This document shows positions 16,919 to 24,269 of a stretch of DNA of 44,126 nt, in pieces. The stretch's first letter is position 1. Each line of letters begins with the position of its first letter. The DNA comes from Methylophaga sp. (lineage in GTDB: Bacteria > Pseudomonadota > Gammaproteobacteria > Nitrosococcales > Methylophagaceae). The position numbers were made by a program, and so were the translations under genes. The stretch lies in NCBI RefSeq assembly GCF_030651745.1, contig NZ_JAUSCC010000042.1, positions 1 to 44,126 on the forward strand, read 5' to 3'. The notes beneath the pieces were generated by a model. The model saw only the letters and a program-made list of their open reading frames with translations, searched no databases and was not told where the DNA came from.

Positions 16919-17691
16919 GCGCCATACCCGACAACACTGTCTTTTTTGCCAACCACATCTCCCGAATTGCTTAAGGCCATGATTTGTCCTGACATTTTTT
17001 CATTACGCGCATATTCCAGAAAACCACGTATGGCATCACAGCCACAGGCATGAAATTTATCAATATCATGGTTATCCATGCTGATTATCGCCTGAGATGT
17101 GTATTGGTCTATCTTGCGAGCGGTTTCATAATCAAGGTAGTGGCTCAGATCAGAGCTGATCACAATGAGTGATTTAGCATCTTTGGTCGCAGTGCCCAAT
17201 ACATCAGCAATTAATGCAGAGCTGGCTTTACCAGTCAATAAAGGCACAATTTCAAACTGGTTAAGTGAATACTGTAAAAATGGGAGCTGGACTTCCAGAC
17301 AATGTTCACTGTCATGTGGGCTTTCATAAGTTTCCACCCCTTTTATACGACTTAACTGTGGATAGATTTTTTTATCTACAGCCACACTGCCCATTGGGGT
17401 GGCAAAATAATCTGCCTCACTCATAGCCACACCTTTAAAGTCGGTGCGGTGAGAGGGGCCAATTAAAACCACGCGCTCAATATCATCGGCTATTTTCATT
17501 AAAGACTGATAAGCCTTGGCGGCGACCTGGCCTGAGTAAAAAAATCCACCATGCGGCACAATCAGGGCTTTTGCACGATGATGTATATGATCAGACGGGT
17601 TATCAAATTGTTTGGTGAGCAGGTCTTCCAGCTCGGTCGATCGGGCGGGATAATACAAACCGGCAACTGCACTTGGGCGAATCGAAATCAT
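16903..17691 (-). CDS. amrB: MEMO1-family protein (AmmeMemoRadiSam system protein B)
   Basis: Non-haem-iron dioxygenase-like fold related to human MEMO1. Family motifs: IRPSAVAGLYYPA at the start, VPHGGFFYSGQVAAKAY, GPSHRTDFKGVAMS, SSDLSHYLDYETA and CGCDAIRGFL. The His residues and the final Cys correspond to the metal-site residues of MEMO. ATG 17691 (262 residues) is selected because the family starts exactly there and GAGG sits 9 bases upstream; the longer frame to 17760 adds unrelated residues. The usual companions, an AMMECR1-domain protein and a radical-SAM protein, are not in this window; here it overlaps a HAD phosphatase tail-to-tail. Function in bacteria is not established. Confidence 0.92.
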   Translation of the reverse strand: MISIRPSAVAGLYYPARSTELEDLLTKQFDNPSDHIHHRAKALIVPHGGFFYSGQVAAKAYQSLMKIADDIERVVLIGPSHRTDFKGVAMSEADYFATPMGSVAVDKKIYPQLSRIKGVETYESPHDSEHCLEVQLPFLQYSLNQFEIVPLLTGKASSALIADVLGTATKDAKSLIVISSDLSHYLDYETARKIDQYTSQAIISMDNHDIDKFHACGCDAIRGFLEYARNEKMSGQIMALSNSGDVVGKKDSVVGYGAYLFE

Positions 17692-17895
17692 TGTCGTTAT
17701 CCTCAACTCTACGGCTTTGGATGATCGAGTATTCGCCTCGTAGAGAGGATTTTCAAGCAAGGTTTTAACCCCGAAAATGATCCAGACTCGAAAACCTGAT
17801 TTATCGGGCCTTGATCAGTTACAGGAATTTTTCCCTAAATATCAATGTGGTAGGTATGAGACATAGTGGTGCGCAAACCACTGAAATTTAATGAA

Positions 17896-18552
17896 TTATG
17901 CTTCACCTCGAAGCAGTAAAACTTCATATTCTTCCATGGTGATAATGCCGCCTTCCAAGGCCACTTTAGCTTTTTCTTTATCATCAATCACATCCTGCAG
18001 CGCATCCAGACGTTTCCAGACTGGCAACGGTGTCTCACATTCGGCTTTAGGTACATAACGTGATTCGCTGACACGTTTATAACGATGAATATAGCGCGGG
18101 CAATTCTGAAACATATCTTCAATGGTCACTTTGACTACCAGTTCTGCTTCATGAAATAAGGCTAAATCTTCTGGCTCTCGACTTAATTCAGCAGTGCCGT
18201 GAACACGGACACGATGCGGGGTTTCAAAGTCGATAAATAACATGCCGATTTTTTTATTGGCATCAATATTACCCATCGACAGATACATGCCATTACCATC
18301 CAAACTTGGAAAAGCCAGCGTTTTGTCATCAAGAATTTTCACAAAGCCAAGATCGCCACCTTTGTAGGAGCAGGTTGGAAAACCTCTATGATCTACCGTT
18401 GATAGAAAAAAGAAATCGCGGCTGGCGATAAAGTCACGATGCTGGTCAGTTATGTAGTCAGTAATAATGGCTTCACCAACCCGATCGGCGAGTTTTTCTT
18501 TATTGAACTCTTGTTGCAACTGGCGATGTTGCGCGCCATAGATTTCAGTCAT
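17896..18552 (-). CDS. PNPOx-like flavin-binding protein
   Basis: Split-barrel FMN-binding protein of the pyridoxamine 5'-phosphate oxidase superfamily. Barrel segments: FFLSTVDHRGFPTCSYKGGD (about residues 47-66), LAFPSLDGNGMYLSMGNI, KIGMLFIDFETPHRVRVHGTAEL, and a conserved CPRYIHRYKR near 150. Such proteins reduce or bind flavins, F420 or haem; this longer type often has a predicted redox role and is not a true PdxH. C-terminal helix is charged (KEKAKVALEGGIITMEEYEVL). Single gene between MEMO and the LysR regulator, same strand as both; the start is preceded by an AGAGAG stretch. Confidence 0.85.
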   Translation of the reverse strand: MTEIYGAQHRQLQQEFNKEKLADRVGEAIITDYITDQHRDFIASRDFFFLSTVDHRGFPTCSYKGGDLGFVKILDDKTLAFPSLDGNGMYLSMGNIDANKKIGMLFIDFETPHRVRVHGTAELSREPEDLALFHEAELVVKVTIEDMFQNCPRYIHRYKRVSESRYVPKAECETPLPVWKRLDALQDVIDDKEKAKVALEGGIITMEEYEVLLLRGEA

Positions 18553-18631
18553 CAGTTTTCTCTCTCTGTATTAGTAAGGCTTATTTTTATGGGGAACAGT
18601 TGAGCATTGTCTATGCAGGCTGTCAATTGGT

Positions 18632-19537
18632 TCAGCAATCCAGCCAGGGAGCGTTGCGGGCGAAATAATTCTGCAAATAAGCAATGAGGATCTGACTGCG
18701 TCTGGGTAGGTAACGGGTTTGTGGATAAACCGCAAAAATGCCGAGTTCATTTTCATGCATATAGTCACGCAGGATAACCTGTAGCTGACCCGACTGTACT
18801 GCCTGATAACAGATAAAATCTGGGGAGTAAATGATGCCTTGCCCGGCAATAGCTGCATCACAGAGAAAATTGCCATTATTGGCCGAAAGTTTCCCTTGCA
18901 AATGTAAGCTTATCGGACCGCCATCCTGCTGAAACTGCCAGCTTTCAGAGGTATTCCGATAATGCAGAACCGTGTGATTGTTGGTGAGATCGGTTGGGAT
19001 GACGGGAGTACCATGATAGGCCAGGTATTCGGGACTGGCACATACCACAAGACGGGTAGAAGACAGTTTTTTGGCAATCAACGTCGAATCTTCAAGCCTG
19101 GATATTCGTATTGCTAAATCAAAGCCATCTGCAATCAGGTCCACCAATCGATCATTAAAATCAATCGACATTTCAATTAATGGGTGGATTAGCTGAAACT
19201 CCTGTAAAGCGGGTCCCAAATGCATCAGACCGAATGATACAGGAGCAGAAATCCGCAATTTGCCACTGAGTTCTGCCTCAATATCAGAGATCTGTGCTTC
19301 AGCTTCTGCGATATCATCCAGCAGCCTTAAACAATGTTGATAATAACGATGCCCGGCTTCAGTGAGTGTCTGTCGTCGGGTTGTGCGTTGCAGCAAGGTA
19401 ACATTCAACCGCTTTTCCAAATCCTTCAGCCGACGGCTTACTGCTGACTTGGCTGTATCCAGTTGTTCAGCAGCAAGACTGATACTGCCAGCTTCCACAA
19501 TCCGTTTAAAGGTTTGCATATCTTCGATTTGGTTCAC
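18632..19537 (-). CDS. LysR-family transcriptional regulator
   Basis: DNA-binding regulator with an N-terminal winged helix-turn-helix (residues 5-65: TFKRIVEAGSISLAAEQLDT then SAVSRRLKDLEKRLNVTLLQR) and a periplasmic-binding-protein-like effector domain. It belongs to the large AaeR/DsdC-like subgroup in which regulators often control redox genes. I read the start as GTG 19537, since AAGGA lies 8 bases upstream; the internal ATG at 19519 is too far from it. Divergent from doxX-azoR-pirin, the usual arrangement for a LysR protein and its target operon, with a matching inverted repeat between them. Confidence 0.93.
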   Translation of the reverse strand: MNQIEDMQTFKRIVEAGSISLAAEQLDTAKSAVSRRLKDLEKRLNVTLLQRTTRRQTLTEAGHRYYQHCLRLLDDIAEAEAQISDIEAELSGKLRISAPVSFGLMHLGPALQEFQLIHPLIEMSIDFNDRLVDLIADGFDLAIRISRLEDSTLIAKKLSSTRLVVCASPEYLAYHGTPVIPTDLTNNHTVLHYRNTSESWQFQQDGGPISLHLQGKLSANNGNFLCDAAIAGQGIIYSPDFICYQAVQSGQLQVILRDYMHENELGIFAVYPQTRYLPRRSQILIAYLQNYFARNAPWLDC

Positions 19538-19550
19538 TGAGCGATTCCTT

Positions 19551-19575
19551 TATTGTTCTTATTTTGTAAACAATA
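19551..19575. promoter_or_regulatory. Candidate LysR binding site (T-N11-A type)
   Basis: TATTGTT (19551-19557) and AACAATA (19569-19575) form a perfect 7-bp inverted repeat with an 11-base spacer, the classical LysR box. It lies 14 bases from the lysR start codon and 80 bases from the doxX start, suitable for autorepression and control of the divergent operon. A second inverted pair, TTTATAG (19581-19587) and CTATAAA (19612-19618), follows and its right arm could be the doxX -10 region. Confidence 0.5.
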
Positions 19576-19654
19576 ATTTCTTTATAGCATTCTTTATCAA
19601 AATTTCAAGAACTATAAAATGGCACCGTACTTACTTAATAAAGGAATTAACAAC

Positions 19655-20053
19655 ATGTTTAGCAATATTAGCGATCTGGCAGGACGAATTTTTCTTTCCG
19701 TGCTGTTTCTCACGGCAGGTTTGAGCAAGCTTGGTGCTGGTTATGAAGGCACTGCTCAATATATGAGTGCGATGGGCATCTCATCAGCATTATTACCGTT
19801 GGTGATTGCCACCGAAATCCTTGGTGCAATCGCCATTATTGTTGGATTTCAGACTCGCATAGTGGCTTTCTTACTGGCAGGCTTTTCCATTTTATCAGCC
19901 TTGTTTTTCCATCTTGATTTTGCCGATCAGATGCAAAGCATTTTGTTTATGAAAAACATCGCTATTGCCGGTGGTTTTTTAGTATTGGTGAGTCAAGGTG
20001 CGAAACGCTTTTCTATTGATGCGGCTTTTGCTGCACGTAACAGAGGAATTTAA
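19655..20053 (+). CDS. DoxX family membrane protein
   Basis: Small four-helix inner-membrane protein (132 residues). Hydrophobic segments at about 6-25, 45-65, 70-88 and 98-118. The family motif RIFLSVLFLTAGLSKLG is at the N-terminus. DoxX proteins are linked to quinone or thiol redox systems, but the reaction here is unknown. ATG 19655 is supported by AAGGA 9 bases upstream; the frame extends to 19619 without a site. Its stop TAA overlaps the first base of the azoreductase ATG, so the two are translationally coupled. Confidence 0.9.
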   Translation: MFSNISDLAGRIFLSVLFLTAGLSKLGAGYEGTAQYMSAMGISSALLPLVIATEILGAIAIIVGFQTRIVAFLLAGFSILSALFFHLDFADQMQSILFMKNIAIAGGFLVLVSQGAKRFSIDAAFAARNRGI

Positions 20054-20637
20054 TGATGACACAATTAAACGTATTACATATTAATGCCAGCAGCCGTTAT
20101 GACGGTTCATTAACCCGGGCGGTTTCAACACAATTGACAGAGATTTTAGCTGGTCAGAATTCGATTACACTGCAACAACGTGATGTGGCAACCGGCTTAC
20201 CGTTTATTGATGAAAACTGGATCAATGCCAACTTTACTGACCCGGCAGATCGCAGTGAGTCACAAAAAAATGTTCTGGCATTGTCAGACCAGTTGATTAA
20301 CGAAGTCAAAGCGGCAGATGTGATTGTGATGGCTGTGCCTATTTATAACTTTGGCATACCGGCAGCATTGAAAGCCTGGATAGATATGGTCGCCAGAGCC
20401 CGTGAAACCTTTCGTTATACGGAAAATGGTCCAGTCGGATTACTGGAAAATAAAAAGGTTTATCTGGTAATGGCTTCGGGTGGCGTACCACTGGAAAGTG
20501 AAGTGGATTTTGCCAGCAATTATTTGAAATTTTTCATGCAGTTTATTGGTATTACCGATGTCACACTGGTCAATGCCAACCAATATTTTGAACAGCCGGA
20601 CAGCAGCGATAAATTGGCTGCATTGATCGCGGCGTAA
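20053..20637 (+). CDS. azoR: FMN-dependent NADH:quinone oxidoreductase / azoreductase
   Basis: Flavodoxin-fold enzyme that reduces quinones and azo compounds by two electrons. FMN-binding residues are visible: phosphate loop NASSRYDGSLTRAVS (residues 11-25), PIYNFGIPAALKAWIDMVAR around 97-116 and SGGVPLESEVDFAS near 140. Length 194 is close to E. coli AzoR (201). Starts on ATG 20053 or the immediately following ATG 20056; GAGGAA is just upstream inside doxX. Followed after 10 bases by the pirin gene. Together with DoxX and pirin it forms a probable quinone/electrophile response operon. Confidence 0.93.
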   Translation: MMTQLNVLHINASSRYDGSLTRAVSTQLTEILAGQNSITLQQRDVATGLPFIDENWINANFTDPADRSESQKNVLALSDQLINEVKAADVIVMAVPIYNFGIPAALKAWIDMVARARETFRYTENGPVGLLENKKVYLVMASGGVPLESEVDFASNYLKFFMQFIGITDVTLVNANQYFEQPDSSDKLAALIAA

Positions 20638-20647
20638 GGAGGCCATC

Positions 20648-21493
20648 ATGGCACAACAACGTGAAGTGAAAAAATGGATCCGGGGTCAGATGACCTCGGA
20701 TGGGGCAGGGGTTACCTTAAGACGCTTAATTGCCTCACATGAAATCGATATGCTGGATCCGTTTTTATTATTTGATGCGTTTGGCAGTGATAAACCGGAA
20801 GACTATATTGCCGGTTTCCCACCGCATCCACATCGTGGTTTTGAGACGGTAACCTATATGTTAGCTGGCAAGATGCGCCATGAAGACAGCGCTGGTAATG
20901 CCGGGGTTATTGAAACGGGGGGCGTGCAGTGGATGACTGCAGGACGCGGTATTATTCACTCAGAAAAACCTGAGCAGGAGGCTGGTTTGTTAGCAGGTTT
21001 CCAGTTATGGGTTAATCTGCCCGCTGAACAGAAAATGATGGCACCGCGTTATCAGGAAAAAGCGGCCAGTGAGATCGCGATTGAAACCCGTGAAGACGGT
21101 TTAACGGTGAAAGTTGTTGCTGGTGAAACCATCAATGGCACCAAAGGCGTAATTGATAACAGCTTTGTCGAGCCGGTGTATTTTGTAATTGATGCGCCTG
21201 CCGGCAGTGTGTTTGAAGACAATATACCTGCAACGCATAACGCGTTTATTTATGTGGCAGCAGGTCGCGTCAGTATTGGTGAAAAACCGACTTCCATCGG
21301 TGCCTCACAACTGGCGGTATTAAAAGAAGGCGATTCAGTAAAAGTTGAAGCAGAGCAGGACAGTACTTTTATTGTTGTAGCCGGAAAACCAATTAACGAA
21401 CCGGTTGAGCGGGCGGGTCCCTTTGTGATGAACACCCGTGCCGAGCTGGAACAGGCCTTTGCTGATTATCGCAGCGGTCAATTTGTTGCTTAA
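20648..21493 (+). CDS. Pirin family protein (quercetinase-like)
   Basis: Bicupin iron protein. The metal site is intact: His-Pro-His in FPPHPHRGFETVTYML (about residues 58-73) and His-x-Glu in GRGIIHSEKP (about 100-109). Pirins can open the ring of flavonols such as quercetin in vitro, and some act as regulators; the in vivo role is not known. 281 residues. A strong ribosome-binding site, AAGGAGG, lies 5-6 bases before ATG 20648. Last gene of the DoxX-AzoR-pirin operon, closed by a clear terminator. Confidence 0.94.
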   Translation: MAQQREVKKWIRGQMTSDGAGVTLRRLIASHEIDMLDPFLLFDAFGSDKPEDYIAGFPPHPHRGFETVTYMLAGKMRHEDSAGNAGVIETGGVQWMTAGRGIIHSEKPEQEAGLLAGFQLWVNLPAEQKMMAPRYQEKAASEIAIETREDGLTVKVVAGETINGTKGVIDNSFVEPVYFVIDAPAGSVFEDNIPATHNAFIYVAAGRVSIGEKPTSIGASQLAVLKEGDSVKVEAEQDSTFIVVAGKPINEPVERAGPFVMNTRAELEQAFADYRSGQFVA

Positions 21494-21515
21494 TCCCAAA
21501 GACCAACGGACCTTC

Positions 21516-21548
21516 GCCTCCAAAGCTTAATCTTTGGAGGCTTTTTTA
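21516..21548 (+). terminator. Rho-independent terminator of the doxX-azoR-pirin operon
   Basis: A perfect 10-bp stem, GCCTCCAAAG (21516-21525) and CTTTGGAGGC (21532-21541), with a 6-base loop and a run of six T. It starts 22 bases after the pirin stop and lies just before the convergent porin stop, so it cleanly ends the + strand operon. Confidence 0.93.
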
Positions 21549-21554
21549 TAATCA

Positions 21555-22901
21555 TCAAAACGCAATTTGGCCTCGCAGTTGAACAGCCTGAATGTCAAAG
21601 TCCGACTGTCCGGTTTTTTTGATTTGTGCATGATTGTAATTGGCCATCAGTCGAATATTCTGATTGGCATACCAGTTTAATCCCAGTGTCCATATCTGTC
21701 CTTGATCACCTGCTGCAGGATTTATAACGGCATCGTTATTTCCGGCCAAATCAATTTCCGAAAAACGTAATGCCAATTCCCAGGCTCCGTAACCGCCTTC
21801 AGTTGCGTTCAACGTTGGCTTAATTCCATTGATGCGGCCGGTATTACTATCATATCCACGACTTTCGCCGGTTAAGCTGTATGTGCCGAACAGATACCAG
21901 CCAGATAATCTGCTTTGCCGCGGTTGATGTTTTAGCTGCTGTTGAAAGTATTCCGATTGAATGGACCATGGCCCTTGTATATATGCGGCTTCAAGCCCAT
22001 AGGTGTTGCTGTGCTTAACTTGTTGAAAGCGCGACTGAACAGGGGCTGAGGTGATCAGACTGATTTCCGGCGAAGCAGTAAGCAGCTGTTCGGCATAATC
22101 GCGGGAAAGATGGTCATCTGATGATTTGTGGTATTGCTGGTGACTAAAAGAACTGCCTAAATGCAGGTGTTGTTCATTTATTGAAACCGGCGCAAAACTT
22201 ATTCGTGTGGCGTAGCCATAATCTTCATTTTTACCACGATTATTGGCACTGACTCCATCAAGCCAACTTGCCGCTGACCATGACCAGTTATTGCCAGCGT
22301 GACTAATGCTGATGCCATTTTGACGGTTAACACTGAACATATTGCTGGCAATACTCCGTTCCATAAATGTGATGTTGCCAATGCCGGTTAACAATTCAAG
22401 ACCACTGGGCATTTTATGCCGACCAACAATCAGACGACGATTACTCCAACCGTCATAGCCTATAAACAGATCGGTGGCATTGACGGTGTTACCGGCAAAA
22501 TCAAATTCGCTTTTGTACAGCCAGTCAGTGAATACCTTGCCTTGAATACCAAGTCGGGCATTACGGATTCTGGAACCGTTACCGGCCAAATTACGATCAT
22601 CCTCAATAGCGGCATAATCAGTATGCAGTCGCCCACCAATTTGACTGCTAAACGCTCTATCTGTGGAGTTAAACCGTAATCCATGTTCATCAAGTTGAAT
22701 ACGTTGTTCGCTGACTTTTACAGAAGTTGGTGAGCCGACCTCTTGTTGTCGTAACGCTTGAAGTTGCTGGTAATGCTGTTCAGTCAAAGTGCCTTGGTCA
22801 AAAAGTAGCTTAAGTAATTCATCCATTGTATCTGCTTGAACCGGCTGCATCAGCAGGCTGAACAGGCTGCCTAACATGAATGAATTAGCAGTAATTTTCA
22901 T
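21555..22901 (-). CDS. Phosphate-selective porin O/P-type outer-membrane protein
   Basis: Outer-membrane beta-barrel of the OprO/OprP superfamily. The mature N-terminus forms a short helical, probably trimeric coiled coil (MDELLKLLFDQGTLTEQHY, QLQALRQQE), then LRFNSTDRAFSSQIGGRLHT opens the barrel with alternating aromatic strands. It ends in VQLRGQIAF, a C-terminal Phe as expected for BAM recognition. Signal peptide at residues 1-23 (cut after QADTM-like ALA site VQA). ATG 22901 (448 residues) follows AGGAAAGAAA; the frame runs on to 23042 but lacks family sequence and would cover the promoter. Solute is not predictable from sequence: family members pass phosphate, polyphosphate or other anions. 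Confidence 0.88.
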   Translation of the reverse strand: MKITANSFMLGSLFSLLMQPVQADTMDELLKLLFDQGTLTEQHYQQLQALRQQEVGSPTSVKVSEQRIQLDEHGLRFNSTDRAFSSQIGGRLHTDYAAIEDDRNLAGNGSRIRNARLGIQGKVFTDWLYKSEFDFAGNTVNATDLFIGYDGWSNRRLIVGRHKMPSGLELLTGIGNITFMERSIASNMFSVNRQNGISISHAGNNWSWSAASWLDGVSANNRGKNEDYGYATRISFAPVSINEQHLHLGSSFSHQQYHKSSDDHLSRDYAEQLLTASPEISLITSAPVQSRFQQVKHSNTYGLEAAYIQGPWSIQSEYFQQQLKHQPRQSRLSGWYLFGTYSLTGESRGYDSNTGRINGIKPTLNATEGGYGAWELALRFSEIDLAGNNDAVINPAAGDQGQIWTLGLNWYANQNIRLMANYNHAQIKKTGQSDFDIQAVQLRGQIAF

Positions 22902-22981
22902 TTTCTTTCCTCGTCTATTACCAATATTTACCAAATTAAAAGTGGTGGGGTGTCGGAGGCAGTATAGGAAAGCGAAAAGCT

Positions 22982-23042
22982 GTTCATCAGATGTTAATGT
23001 TCGGTGCAGTTTGTGTTCATTTTCTCTCAAGTTTAGGTTCAT
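22982..23042 (+). promoter_or_regulatory. Phased GTTCAT direct repeats, candidate OmpR/PhoB-type response-regulator site
   Basis: GTTCAT occurs at 22982, 23015 and 23037, with a one-base variant GTTAAT at 22993. All four start positions are separated by multiples of 11 bases (11, 22, 22), so they fall on one face of the helix, as in PhoB/OmpR boxes. The last copy ends 10 bases before a TATGAT -10 box. The region lies between the divergent porin and NTF2-like genes, close to an OmpR-family response regulator gene. Confidence 0.55.
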
Positions 23043-23052
23043 GCTGCCCCGA

Positions 23053-23058
23053 TATGAT
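23053..23058 (+). promoter_or_regulatory. Candidate -10 box for the NTF2-like gene
   Basis: TATGAT, one mismatch from consensus, 33 bases before ATG 23092. There is no good -35 hexamer; the place is taken by the GTTCAT repeats, as expected at an activator-dependent promoter. Confidence 0.5.
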
Positions 23059-23091
23059 GGAACTCCCTAAAACAGAAAACTGAGGAAAGAA

Positions 23092-23550
23092 ATGCTGAAC
23101 AAACCATCCATGTTTTTAATTGCATCGGTAATACTAGGTATGACGAGCACCGCACAGGCTGAGATTGCTAAATCCTGTGTGTTACCTACAGAAGAGCAGG
23201 TGGCGCAGTTGTTTGAGCGCTGGAATGCATCGTTAGCGACTGGAGAACCGGCGCAAGTAGCGGCTAATTATCAAAATAATGCGGTGTTGCTGCCAACAGT
23301 CTCAAATGAAATGCGTACCGATACGGCGAGTATTGAAGCTTATTTTGTTGATTTTTTAACTAAAAAACCTGTCGGGGAAATCAACCAACGAGTGATTACC
23401 ACCAGCTGTAATCAGGCTTCGGATGTCGGAATTTACACTTTTAGCTTTGCTGACAATTCTCAGGTTCAGGCCCGTTATAGTTATATCTATGATTATGTTG
23501 ATGGAGAATGGTTGATTCGTCACCATCATTCTTCAGCAATGCCAGAATAA
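23092..23550 (+). CDS. Periplasmic NTF2-like (CaMKII-association/DUF4440-type) protein
   Basis: Small exported protein with a cone-shaped NTF2/SnoaL fold. A signal peptide covers residues 1-24, cut after AQA. The mature part begins with two Cys-containing segments (KSCVLPTEE near 26; TTSCNQASD near 104) that could form a disulfide. The fold signatures are LFERWNASLATGEPAQVAANY, AVLLPTV and ARYSYIYDYVDGEWLIRHHHSS at the C-terminus, a common ending for this family. Related proteins are labelled SgcJ/EcaC family or calcium/calmodulin kinase association domain, but no enzyme activity is established. GAGGAAAG precedes ATG 23092. Divergent from the porin and facing the two-component genes. Confidence 0.85.
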   Translation: MLNKPSMFLIASVILGMTSTAQAEIAKSCVLPTEEQVAQLFERWNASLATGEPAQVAANYQNNAVLLPTVSNEMRTDTASIEAYFVDFLTKKPVGEINQRVITTSCNQASDVGIYTFSFADNSQVQARYSYIYDYVDGEWLIRHHHSSAMPE

Positions 23551-23563
23551 ATTAACCAAGATT

Positions 23564-23597
23564 GCCGGACAGATGAAAATCTGTCCGGCTTAATTTT
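23564..23597 (+). terminator. Terminator between the NTF2-like gene and the response regulator
   Basis: A perfect 10-bp stem GCCGGACAGA (23564-23573) with TCTGTCCGGC (23580-23589), a 6-base loop and TTAATTTT after it. It ends the + strand gene and abuts the stop codon of the convergent response regulator, so the T run overlaps that gene's last codons. Confidence 0.85.
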
Positions 23598-24264
23598 GTG
23601 CCAGGCAGTAACCCACACCTCGCAAGGTTTTGATGTATTTGGTATCAAACGGCTCATCAATTTTACGGCGCAATCTTCTAATATAAACATCCACCACGTT
23701 GGTAAGCGGATCTTCATTCGCATCCCAGACATTGGTCAGGATCCGTTCTCGGCTGAAAACCTTTTCCGGTGACGCCATTAACAATTCCAATAGACGGAAT
23801 TCCTTAGCCGTCAGCTCCAAGCTCACACCTTTACATCTGACCTGCATGGTATCCAAATCCATTTCGAGATCGGCATATTGCAGTAGACGTGATTGCATAT
23901 CGCTGTTTGCACGATTCGCCAGTGATTCAATGCGAGCCAGCAGCTCCTCAAACGCAAATGGCTTGGTGAGGTAATCATCTGCACCATTTCGCAAGCCTTC
24001 AATACGATGGTTTACCTCACCCATGGCCGATAGCATCAGAATTTTGACCGGTAATTTTTGTGCCCGAATCAGCTGGCAAATTTCCAGTCCGGTTTTATTG
24101 GGCAGCATACGATCTAAAATCATGACCCGTGGCTGGTATTCCATCACGGCATGCAAAACATGATCTCCATCATGGACCACGGAAACAAAATAACCCTCTG
24201 CTTTGAGACCCCGGTACAGAAAATCAGCAACTTTTTGGTCGTCTTCAACGATTAGAATATTCAT
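23590..24264 (-). CDS. OmpR-family response regulator
   Basis: Two-component transcription factor. Receiver domain residues 1-115: acidic pocket in IVEDDQ (Asp at 8 and 9), phosphoacceptor Asp51 in MILDRMLPNKTG, Thr/Ser switch in MLSAMGE and conserved Lys in LTKPFAFEE. The C-terminal winged helix (about 125-222) shows LELTAKEFRLLELLMASPEKVFSR-like start and VDVYIRRLRRKID for the recognition helix, ending with TLRGVGYCL. Length 224 is standard. It lies 5 bases after the kinase stop, so kinase and regulator are cotranscribed. Target genes may include the neighbouring porin and NTF2-like gene, where phased direct repeats are found. Confidence 0.95.
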   Translation of the reverse strand: MNILIVEDDQKVADFLYRGLKAEGYFVSVVHDGDHVLHAVMEYQPRVMILDRMLPNKTGLEICQLIRAQKLPVKILMLSAMGEVNHRIEGLRNGADDYLTKPFAFEELLARIESLANRANSDMQSRLLQYADLEMDLDTMQVRCKGVSLELTAKEFRLLELLMASPEKVFSRERILTNVWDANEDPLTNVVDVYIRRLRRKIDEPFDTKYIKTLRGVGYCLAQN

Positions 24265-24269
24265 CTCAG

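Noticed and set aside
17865..17882. AGTGGT/ACCACT hairpin downstream of the PNPOx-like gene
   Set aside because: Only 6 bp with no T run on either strand; too weak to call a terminator.
22902..23042. 47-residue N-terminal extension of the porin
   Set aside because: It would cover the promoter region and precede a good signal peptide; AGGAAAG before ATG 22901 sets the start.
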